Part shown: positions 23,330-35,300 of the stretch, one piece after another
Position numbering within the stretch: the first letter of the stretch is position 1
How the letters are laid out: every line of letters begins with the position of its first letter
Assembly: GCF_963576615.1 (NCBI RefSeq)
Contig: NC_088711.1
Coordinates: 35,638,121 to 35,702,120 of the forward strand
DNA: 64,000 nucleotides
Source: Watersipora subatra
Taxonomy: Eukaryota > Bryozoa > Gymnolaemata > Cheilostomatida > Watersiporidae
Direction: 5' to 3'
Notes under the pieces: generated by a model
Seen by the model: the letters and a program-made list of their open reading frames with translations, nothing else
Databases searched by the model: none
What the model was told of the DNA's origin: nothing
Program-made: the position numbers and the translations under genes

Positions 23330-26300
23330 GTGAGCAAAGCTATATAATATACTGTTGTATTCAACAAACTGGTAGGCACTCCTTGAGTATGGTATCACGA
23401 CAAATTATTCAATGCTAAACGATTTGCTAGCATTCACTGATTTTATCATGCGATGTTTTTTTCGACAAGACATTTTTTTCCATCTGTCCAATTGCAGCTG
23501 ATTTTGTTTTATTTTTTTCTGAACATTTCATCTGAACATTTTAAAACTTGTTAAATTAATTTCTTTAGTTTTTCCATGGCTTTGCACAGATCCGTTTTAG
23601 CATGATTAAAATATTTTTGTATATATAATATGTTTAATTTGTCAGATGTGAGTATTAAAGCCATTAATATTTAGGATTATACCAGGATTATTTTTCAGAC
23701 AAATTATTACTGTCAGATTCTGATGCAAGTTCAACTGGAAGGGAACTTTATTAAACCCTCAAGAAACCAGGTTATATCATAATGCTGAGAACTTAGGTTA
23801 TGCATGGGCAGACAACTAACACAATAAAATATGTATGCAGGAGAAAACAACTAACACAAAATACAACATCCCTTTTCTAGATTACAAAGCATGTAATGAT
23901 GTTGGTTAATAAAACTAATTTTCACAAAATATTAGAAACGTGATTATACTGGATTATAATGTCCATGAGTATAATACTAATTAACAGGCAACCTTACAAT
24001 GTACGTTGGGATTCACAACTCGTAGTCAGTAAGGTACGAAGGGGGCTTAACGGTTCGCCCTGAGCGAGTGGTGAGTGTATTTGGAGCTGGAGTAGCTGGC
24101 TGAGTAGGTACAACTGCAGACCGATTACGTGTCACGATTCTGCCATTATCACAAGTGATTTGTACAGCTCGATTGTTTACATTCGGTCGATTTTCTATAA
24201 CACCGTCACGATGGTTATCTCGTATATAGACTGCACTGTTTTTCTCTAGCGGTCGTAAATCTTTTACGCGAGTATTACTGTCATGATTGATTTTCATTTG
24301 ATCTTTGTACGAGTCATTTTTCTTTTTAAATTGCTCGTGATCTGGTAGTTTGGGTATCAGTGCATCAGGATGACATGTTACAGTGGTTCTTAGTACTCTG
24401 CCCATCAGTAACTCAGCGGGAGAGTATAATCCCAGTTGAGGGGATGTCCGGAATGCCAGAAGGGCCAGATAAGGATCCTTTTCTTTTGTTAGCATTTTCT
24501 TAATAGTCTGCACTGCCCTTTCGGCAGCGCCATTCCCTCTCGGGTAATGAGGGCTGCTTGTGACCTGAGTGAATCCATATGTCTCTGCAAATTCCACAAA
24601 GTCCTGTGCAGAGTATTGGGGGCCGTTGTCGGAAATGACGCATTCTGGTATCCCATGTCGCGAGAAAATGCTTCTCATGTGATTTATCACATTCTTAGAT
24701 GTGCTATCCTTACCCAGCAATGCGATCTCAGGAAATCGGGAATAATAGTCCACAACTAATAAGTATGTCTGACCCTGAAAATGGAATAAGTCCGAACCAA
24801 CGACTTGCCAGGGGCGATCCGGGGTGGCTGTAGGTCTCAGAGTTTCAAATGAAGTATTAGAGTCTTTTTGGCAGATCTGGCATTGGCCAACCATTGTCTC
24901 GATAGCTTTGGACATGCACGGCCACCACAAACTATTTCTCGCACGAGTCTGACATTTGGTTACTCCCAGGTGACCCCTGTGTATATCCTCTAATACTTTA
25001 CTTCTTTGATTTAGCGGTATCACCAGTCGATTTCCCATCATCAGAAACCCTTTGTTGATGCAGAGAAAAGCTTTTCGTTCGAAATAAGGCTGCATGAGAG
25101 TGTCCGTGGATGATAAATATGCTGGCCAACCTTCACTGACAAACTGAAGCACTTTGCTTAGGGTTTCATCGTTTCTTTGGTCTATTTTCATTTGTTCCAA
25201 CCTGGTATCTAAGCCATTTAACCTCACACCACCATTTACTACTGTCTCAACTTCTTCCACCCGTTGAGCATCTGCCTCGTCAGGTTTGGTAGATGTATTC
25301 CGCGATAGGGCATCAGCCGCGATATTGTCTTTCCCACTGATGTGTGTAATTCTATAATCGAATCTCTGTAGCCTGAGCTTAAAACCTTGAATTCTTGCGG
25401 GTAGCCGGTCTAGGAATAGATTTCCGAACAGTGTGATTAACGGCTTGTGATCTGTTTCAATCAAAACTTTCTTCATCCCTAGAATGTACTGGGAGAATTT
25501 TTCTAGAGCCCAGCAGACTCCTAAAGCCTCTTTTTCAATAGCCGCATACCGTTGTTCTGTATCGCTTAGAGAGCGGCTCGCTGCAGCGACTAGTCTTCGA
25601 GTGCCATCTGGTTGCACCTGACTTAAGGTGGCTCCCAATCCTTGATTACTAGCATCTGTTGTGATTATAGTCTCTCTGGTAGGATCATATGTCGCCAGTA
25701 CCGGTGGATTGGCAAATATCTCTTTCACCTTCTGGAAGGCTTCCTGCTGACCGTAACCCCAAATCCAGTCCACATCTTTGCGAAGTAAATCTCTCAAAGG
25801 TTTGGTAACATCAGCCAGCTGAGGAGAAAACCGCGCGTATTGATTAGCTAATCCGAGAAAACTCCTTACTCCGGTTACATTAGCAGGAGTAGGAAACTCC
25901 AAGATGCCTTGCACTCTTGGTCCTGTGTGGATTCCAAACTGATCAATGACATATCCTAGAAACTGCACTTTAGATACCCCAAACTGGCATTTGGACTTGT
26001 TCAAAGTCATTCCAGCTTGTTCGAGTCGCCTTAATACTACGCTGAGTCTTGAATCGTGTTGTTCTGTAGATTGTCCAACCACTAGTATATCGTCCATGTG
26101 TACTATAAGACCCTCAAGATCCCCCAAAATCCTGTTCATTTCAGCTTGAAAGATCTCTGGGGCACTGTTTAGTCCTTGTGGGAGTCTTAAATATCGATAT
26201 CGGCCACGATGCGTAAGGAAAGTAGTCAACTTACTGGATTCATCTGACAACGGAATCTGCCAGAAACCGCTATTGGCATCGATTTTTGAGAACACTTTGC

Positions 26301-29300
26301 CACCTCTTATGGATGCCAGGCTTTCCTCTACTGTGGCCATAGGGTGAACTTCTCTGAGTACATATTTATTGAGTTCTGTGAAATCAGTACAAATCCTGAC
26401 CTTGTCTTGCCCAGGTTTCGGCACTACCACCATTGGTGCCACCCACTGCGTTGGTTCTTCTATGGCTACAATTACCCCGTCTTCAACCATTTTCTCAAGT
26501 GCAATATTAGCTTTCTGTCGAAGCGGGAATGGAATCGGGCGTGGAACATGCAATGCAAACGGCTTTGCGTTTTCATCCAAGGTAATGGAATATTCTGTAT
26601 CAAGCTTACCTAGTCCTTTGAACAAACTATCACTGACGCGTATAGACCCGATTTCGCACCTGCTTTTGTCAACGGTGACAAACTTGAGGCTTTCACATGC
26701 TTTTCTACTCAATAACGGGGTGTTTTGGTTTTCTATGACATATATGTCTTCTGTTATTTTCTCCCGACCCGCAGTAAGTTTACCAGAAATGACGCCAATG
26801 CAATTGAGAAGTGTACGACCTGGTCCATACAGCTTCTTTGTAGATGGGTATTGAGTTCCTACGCAATGTTGAGGACCACAAACGCTCAGGGCCGCACCAG
26901 TGTCCAATTTGAATCTCATCAATTGATTCTTTTTAATGTCAGTGTCAACCCTCACGTTGGAATACCATGAACCGGCCTCTAGACCTACGCTGTCTATGTC
27001 AAATATTTCGCCAAGAAACACTTCGTCAGAATTAGCTTCATTATTATCAGCAACCTGTAACTCGCTTACGGCTTGAGTAACCTCATTGGTACATACTGAC
27101 TCCCAGTGATGTTTCCGTTTACATTTTCGACAAGTTGTTCCGAAAGCAGGACATCGATTTCGAACGTGCCGTCGACCACATTTGTTACATGAAATCTTTG
27201 GTTTATCATTTTCTAATTTGGAACCATTCTTGTGGGATGTGACAAAACTCACCTCTGTGGGCTTTTCACTGGAGTTCTGTGCATTCTTAGAAACCTCGGC
27301 AATTCGTAGAGCCTTTATAACATAATCAAGAGTTAAACGTTCATCTGGTTCACGCATCATTTTATCCCTGAGTTTATGATCATCTAGTCCAAAAAGTAGT
27401 TTATCTCTGATTAGAGAATCTCGTTGATTGCCAAACTCACAGCTCTCAGCTACGCGCCTGAGTTTCATTAAGTACACATCCACGGGTTCTCCACTTTGTG
27501 AGCAGTTATGAAAAGTATACCGGCTTACTATAACACCAGATCTTGGGTTACAATATTCTCGAAACCGCTTCAGGACATCATCTATTTTCCTGCCTGTTGC
27601 ACCTTCAGCAATCTCTTCTGGATTTCCTTCATTGTCAGTGCCTACGAACTCCATTTGGCTATACAGCTCTCTCACATCTTCACCACCAACATGTCTAAAT
27701 AGAGCTAATTTTCTCCTTTCATTAGCTCCACTTGTTCCTACTAGATCGATAGCAAGTAAATAGTCACTGAAAGAACGTACCCAGCGACGCCATTCTCCTG
27801 CAAGGTCATTTGCCCTTAAATCCAGCTGTTGTGGTGGTGATATGCCCTCCATCTTACACAAATGTTCATTCACACCGCTGCCACCATGTTTAATTTGTCA
27901 GATGTGAGTATTAAAGCCATTAATATTTAGGATTATACCAGGATTATTTTTCAGACAAATTATTACTGTCAGATTCTGATGCAAGTTCAACTGGAAGGGA
28001 ACTTTATTAAACCCTCAAGAAACCAGGTTATATCATAATGCTGAGAACTTAGGTTATGCATGGGCAGACAACTAACACAATAAAATATGTATGCAGGAGA
28101 AAACAACTAACACAAAATACAACATAATATTCAAGAGAATGCCCCGCTAAGTTAAAAGAAGGAAGTTTTATGCCTTCACATCGTAGTAAAACTGTAATTG
28201 CTATTAAAAATAAACAAAATGGTTATATTATAAAAAGTTAGTAGTTAGTTAATAGTTTCTATGCTTATGAACTTCTGGAATATTAATTTCGGAGCAGCTT
28301 GTTGTTCTGGTAAAAATGTTTTTATAGTTTAACTCATGCAGATTGTGTGCAGTTTCTAGACAATTTATCTATTGTGAGATTCATATTAATTCCTTTTTCT
28401 ACTTTTTTGATAATATAGATTTACAGTAGTTCTATCTTTTACCTGAAATGTTTTTTCTCATTTATTCAAGAAGGGCGTTAATACATGTTACACCTTCATA
28501 ATTAGTCCTGATGAAACAGATGTGGTTTCTTTTCTAGAGGTCATTGAAGCACATTGCGCAAGTGAGATCTCAGAGCTAGAAGATGTAAAGGTAATTTGTA
28601 TACAAATATTGTTCACTGTGTTGCCTTTGTAGTCAAATGTTATAAGAACTTGACCTCTAATGAGTAATGCAATGCTTACAAAATATGTGCTAATTTATCT
28701 GTGCCAAAGTTGAAGGCATGTTTCGCAGTCAAGCCTTAGCGTGGTCAGATAAATCAATGAATTATACACAGAAAAAATGGGTCTCTTGATCAATCATTGA
28801 ACCTGGATAGCATCAGTTTTATTATTGCTTGTCTTGGTAAATTGAAAATATATTCCTTTATAGCAGGAAAACACTGATGAAATGGTCTCCTGCGAAGCCT
28901 CGGAGTTGTCAGATAATGAGTCTGGGGATGAAGATGAAAAGGAGGAACAAAGTATGGGCAGGACCAAATTTCATTGGCTGTTTTCTCCCATAGCTTTGAC
29001 AGTCTAGAGAAATAGTTTCAGGGGATGCTGCTGGGTTTACTTTGGTCAGGTTAGCAACAGACTTGACATCAGGTTAGCTTGTTCAACTCAGAAGTTATTA
29101 TTTCGAGCGGGAAGTATAGGGATATATGTAAGGGATATAGATATATTCTATATACATGTATATATAGATATAAATGAGATATATAGATATATCCTGCATT
29201 TAGCTTTAGTGGGCTATTGGTTAGTCGATAACAACACTAGTTTAGAGCAAATTCTTTTGTAGTAAATAATTCTGGACCAGCACTAGCTGATACATGTAAT

Positions 29301-32300
29301 AAAATTTTTATCCGTTCCATGAATTTGTCGAAAACTGACTTGCAGTTTCAGAAACGATGGCCTGCATGCTGTGTGGCTTAGAGGAAGCTGACTCCCTCGA
29401 GTCTCACCAAAGTCAAGGTCAGCTTAATCTAATTTGCTCTCTGCATGGTCTGAGTCATTGAGAACAATTGTCAAAATTTTAAGGAGTACCTAGCACCCAG
29501 GGCTGATACTCCCCCCTAAAAGACCCATTAGGTTCGGCCCAAAATCACGTTTTAGGGGGTTTTTCAGACCATAGGGCACTGTCAGTGAATTTGCTCCTTT
29601 AGGGGGAGTTTCCACAGCCAAGCCAGTAAAAGGGCCCAAACTCATTAAGGTTCTATTCAGCCAAAGTAATACCAAGAAGTTGCACCGAAATTCCAGTCTT
29701 CATTTTAATGCAGATTGCATTAAAATCTGCGTGCTTGCTGACGGGAACGTAAGGGAAAAGAGAGAGTTGGCACTGCATCATCTTAGCAACCCTTTAGCAA
29801 TATACTCAGAATGAATGATATGATAATTCTTTCATTGATATTCGTTATGTTTTCCTTTGTAAATGAAAATGATGATGGTTGATGTTTGGAATCAGTTTTA
29901 TTAACCCTTTTGCAAGCATAGCGACAATTTGTCGTTTTGCGATACTGACGTTAGTGGGCAGACTATTATGTCGCCACACCAACGGTTTTTATAAATTGAT
30001 TTATGGTTAGCTTATTGCCTTTTTTAGTTTAATTTTTTTCCAATAGTAAACTACAATATATTGGTCTATGTTAGCAACAAAAAATAAGCCGTTTGCAGAA
30101 AAAAAAGATCGTTTTTGCAATATTAAACAAACGAAAATCCGAAATAAAAACGTATTTAAATAAAATTGGGTATTTTGTGTGTAGTTATTTTTTGTTTTAT
30201 TAATGCATGAGTCATAATGGATGTTTAGCGGGGCGTGGAACCTGGGCGCCCTCTAGGGAACTCCCATTGTTTAGGGGGTGTATTTCCAATTGACCAACCA
30301 GGTGATTGGGGGTACAATATCCAAAATCAAATTGACCAACAACGTGATTGGGGGTACAATATCCAAGTCTGGGCCTATCCAGGTGGGTGTTTCTTTCAGA
30401 GTATCAGCCCTGGGACCTAGCGTTGAGACACAATGGTGACCCACAGAGGTAGATCTTCATAAACTTGCTGTTTAATATGTAATATTTTGAAGAGTAAATA
30501 AAAGAAAACGCTTGTAAGAATATGACTGATCACTTGAAGTCGATTATGAACAGCTACCAGTCTCACTATAAGCATAGATAAATGAGCTGATTTGAACTGA
30601 CTGAGTACACTCTATGTAGAATGTTATAGTTATCTAGTAAGTGGACACAACTGCTGAGATTTTGGGTCTTGCCCATAGTGTTTACGGATAATGAGCCAAA
30701 GAAAACATCGACAAGCTTGTAAGATTATCTGTAAATTATCAAAGAATTCTATGAAGATGTGCAACATATTTTGATTTGTAACTCATGAATGTGTAAACGT
30801 TAAACTTGGATCCAGCATCAGTAGTTAGAGAGATGTAGTGATGCAAAACTGGCCAAGTATGATGCGTCTCTCTGACCAAAGTAAAATGTACATGACCATC
30901 TTGTAGGTGATTGTTGATTGATTTCTGATGTTTGATCCTGTGGAATTTTTGTGTTCGGTCTTGGTTTACTGCGTATGCTTTTTGTAGACGATGATGAGAT
31001 GTCTCCAAAGGAGTTTTATGCTAACTGGAAGGAGTTGTCTCGCCATGTAGGAGTGAGCTACCTATATTTATTGTCCCTGTTTGAGAGTTATCCTCCTATA
31101 GCCTTCATATTGAGCTGCTCAAGATTATCTGGGTTTAGTCTGGTATTGTTCTAATCTCGACTAATGAATTGTTACTAGCTACGTCTTTTGGCAAGCTTGT
31201 GCATTGACACTACAAGTTATCTTCTCTTTGTTAACCACAGATTTCATGCAATTTTTATTTGGCAGTGGGCATTGTTTTATGGAAAACCGCTTTCTAGCGA
31301 TGTAGCGGACTACATGGAAACACAAAAAGTTCTTTGGTCGACATGTTCAATTTAGCCTTAGCTTTGTATGTTATAACCCCTGTGCTGCTTTGAGATATTA
31401 AACAGGCTGAAGCTTGCCTTGTATGCATGTAACATGTTCACAGCGTGTGTAGCGGTGTGGGTATATTATATGCATAGTATATGTATAGCTTGTGTATAAT
31501 TATATGCAGTAGCATGCTTTCTTCTGTAAAGCTCTAAGTTTTTACTAGAACTCCCATCTTGTGTTTCATCTACTGAATGGAACATAAATGTCATAACATT
31601 TTAACCTTTTCATACACATGTATCTTTGTAACTCTAGTACACAGTAAAGTAGCCCATGCTAGAAATATAAATTAGCCCTTAGCATGCACAATAACATTGT
31701 TGAAGACAGTATTATACTCATATTAGTACACTCGGCAGTCCTGTGTACCGTGAGAGATCGTCATGAATAATCAGTAGGTGCATAATTAACTCTTTCCCTA
31801 TCCAATTTATTTTTGTGTCGGGATATAATTACGTATTCGATGAAACTTAATATTTGTCAGGGAAATGTACAAATCGTTACAACTTTTAAACCATAGTCTA
31901 TAAAAATATTTTGATACCAAATTAATCATCATGAAATTTTACATTAGCTGATGCCATGAAAAATACCCCAAATGTGTTGCAGAACGAGAACGAACATGTT
32001 TTCAGCCATTTTCGAAAAGACTGTGAGCATGTCCGAATCGAATGATTTATCAATATTACTACAGTTTACTATTATTACTTATAAAATATGAATTGTAACT
32101 CTCAGTAGTACTATTGTTAAATAAAAATCACCCAAAGTTCATAGATCTAAAGTTAGTAAAAATTCATTGCTGTAATTGGTCTAGCATGACTGGTCAGTGT
32201 TAGTAATAAATTGTAATAAAAAATAAAAAGATTTTTCAAAGCGAAACAACGCTCAGGACGAGTTGTTAACAATTTTTTTATTGGCTCAATGTATGCCGTT

Positions 32301-35300
32301 AATTGTTTCCTTTTGTTTAAGTGCAGAATTGATTGGGAAATTTAGCGGTGTAGTGGTTAGAGTGCCGGACTGTAAATTGGAGTAGTCGCGTTCAATTTCT
32401 CGCCCAAAGCAATTTTATTCGTAACGCTTTTACGTGTTTTGAACAGATGGATGGACACCGCTCTTATTTTAGTATAGATTGTATATTAGACTATTTAGCA
32501 AATTTTATTTATTTAAAGGCTACATATAATTTAGTATAATATAATATTTAGTATAATATTTTGCATTATTTTACTCCTATATAGCAAATATTTGGCGTTA
32601 ACTTGCAAGGCTGTTGACTTTACCCTCCTCTTATTTAGAGTTAAGATGTGGCAAGCTGTGTCTTTTAAACGCCATATACCTTACACCCTCTCTTCTTGTA
32701 AGAAGAGAGGGTGTAAGGTAACACCCCCCTCAACGAATTATTCAGTCCAGTAACAATAGAAATGTTCACTGACGCTAACTTACTCAATATACACAGCAAC
32801 AATTTTCAGTTACAGTAGAAACTTCTACAACGTAAATCAGTTATTTCCTTATTTTACGCTGATATTTCATGAGTTGCAGGAAAAGCACTGTACTTTGGAT
32901 ATCTCTCGTGTAAAAAAGAGCAGCTATGTCATAATGGAAGGTCAGCTGATGCATAGAACTGGTCGTTTAATAAAAACCATGCGGATTATTTCAAAGGTAC
33001 TCTCTAATCCCTTCTAATCTTCTCTAATCCCGTCTTGTCTGTTTGTTGCACGTTATAAATGGTTACAAGTTGTACTCTCTAATTCCATGTCATCTGTAAT
33101 TTACATACCGGTAGGTTACGGATCGTTTGAGTCCAGAAAAGGTACTCACAACAGTTTATTTCCGTTTTCTGCAAGGTTTTAGGATTCGACCAGTGTTCAT
33201 GTATCATATAATGAAACAACAGTGTTCACTTTTTCTACTGCGAGAAGCAGTTTCGGTCCCTCCTAGTAAATAGTACAAATATGAATTCATCAGCAAGAAC
33301 TATACTGTCTGTTGTTTACTCTGCTCTGCAGGTTGGCAGCATAGCACCTGTGTTCAAGTGCTGATTTGTTGTGATTCCTTTCACAGGTACGAAATATGAG
33401 ACAAAAAATACGTTTCCTGTAGTTTCTAAAAATTTAAATATAATCATGATTTATTTGCTAATAATGGTTTTTACAGTTTAAAAACCAGTAATTATGCAGT
33501 CAAGGACACTAATAATATTGTTTTTGACAAAGGTTAGATGTTTTGGTTCTACCATCACTAACTTTTTACAACTAGCTGTTTCTATTAAGTAAATCTATTA
33601 CTTCTCTAAGCCAGTTTTTGCTTTATATTTTTACAGGCTTGACTTTATTGTAATTTCTACCTAAGTAACTTTTTATACCTAAATATATCAAGGTGTAGTG
33701 GTACATCTTTGGGTTCACATTCAGTTGAGTCTGTCAATTCCGCAGCTCTTAAATTCAAGTGTATAGCTTCCTTGAGTCACTTCATGCTTCAGTCAACATT
33801 GTAGTATAGCTTGCTGAAGTGTCCTCGGTGTGTGGTTCAAGTTAACCCTGGCGTCTCCTTCAAAAATGGATATTTGAAACTCTGTTGTCACCTGCATCAG
33901 GAGCATCATCTACCATTGGCCTCTCATGTCAAATTACATCAATGTGTCTCCTGCAACTACAACTCGCATAGGTGAGGTTCAGAGTGTATTTTAGTACATC
34001 TCTAGCATATATTGATGTAGCTGTATACTCTGGCAATGTATCGATAGGTTCTCTTGAACGTTCATAGAGTATGTTAATTTGTCTATCGTGTGCATGAATA
34101 TATCTATAATTTCTATTAATATATTGATTGTCTCTATTAATGGGCCTATAGCCTAACTGATTTCTCTATAGCTTCTATTATTTTATAAATAGAATTTATT
34201 AATGTGTCTGTGGAATATGTTTAGTTAGCTATAGACCTTTACTTTGAGTGTCTATAATTCTTCTTGATATGTCCAGGATTCTTTTTTATATTTATGGCCA
34301 CTTTACAGTTTTGTTATTAACATACCATTAACGTAACATCATTAATTTACGTACATCTTGATTAGTCTTGTTCACTATGATACATAAAAGCAAACCTGAA
34401 ATGAAACTAAGTTGACTCCAAAAAAGAAAATAATTTTGTTTTTATAAGCTAGGCCCAAAGGAAAGCTTCTGTAAAATATTGATGTTGAATCCATTGTTTT
34501 ATTCATATTTGGTTGTTATGCGCAGTGAGTATCTGCTGACCCGCCATATTGAATACAACCATTCTGGTGTGAAAAACAAGTACAACCAGAAGGTCTGCTG
34601 TCCAATCTGCAAGAAGTTTTTGCTCCAGCGGTTTCTAACCAAACACATAGAAGCTATTCATAGCCATACAACAAAGTTGAAGGTAGGCATGTCAGTCTTC
34701 TGAGGCATTGCTAGTAGGTGTGATAAAATGTTGATAAGGAAGGTTAGATGTGATAAAGTGTTGATGAGGAAGGTTAGATGTGATAAAATGTTGATAAGAA
34801 AGGTTAGATGTGATAAAATGTTGATAAGGAAGGTTAGATGTGATAAAATGTTGATAAGGAAAGTTAGATGTGATAAAATGTTAATAAGGAAGATTAGATG
34901 TGATAAAGTGTTGATAAGGAAGATTAGATGTGATAAAGTGTTGATAAGGAAGGTTAGATGCGATAAAATGTTGATAAGGAAGGTTAGATGTGATAAAATG
35001 TTGATAAGGAAGGTTAGATGTGATAAAGTGTTAATAAGGAAGATTAGATGTGATAAAGTGTTGATAAGGAAGATTAGATGTGATAAAATGTTGATAAGGA
35101 AGGTTAGATGTGATAAAGTGTTGATAAGGAAGGTTAGATGTGATAAAGTGTTGATAAGGAAGGTTAGATGTGATAAAGTGTTGATAAGGAAGGTTAGATG
35201 TGATAAAGTGTTGATAAGGAAGGTTAGATGTGATAAAGTGTTGATAAGGAAGGTTAGATGTGATAAAATGTTAATAAGGAAGATTAGATGTGATAAAGTG

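Larger units (their letters stand above)
23631..28124 (-). mobile_element. full-length Gypsy LTR retrotransposon, antisense in a zinc-finger gene intron
   Basis: Two 238-bp LTRs (23631-23868 and 27887-28124) appear identical by eye, with TGTT...AACA ends. They are flanked by the 5-bp target duplication TAATA (23626-23630 and 28125-28129). The single gag-pol frame is intact, a polypurine tract precedes the 3' LTR, and a candidate primer-binding site follows the 5' LTR. No env frame is present. Identical LTRs imply a recent insertion. Transcription of the element is opposite to the host gene. Confidence 0.96.

Noticed and set aside
31230..31330. Region after TTTGGCAG with a short open frame
   Set aside because: Skipping it gives the perfect finger half RHVGEKH, so no exon is needed here.
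33332..33395. Possible zinc-finger gene exon (GTTGGCAGC... to GTACGA)
   Set aside because: The frame that fits the preceding exon hits TGA, and the neighbouring exons join in phase without it.
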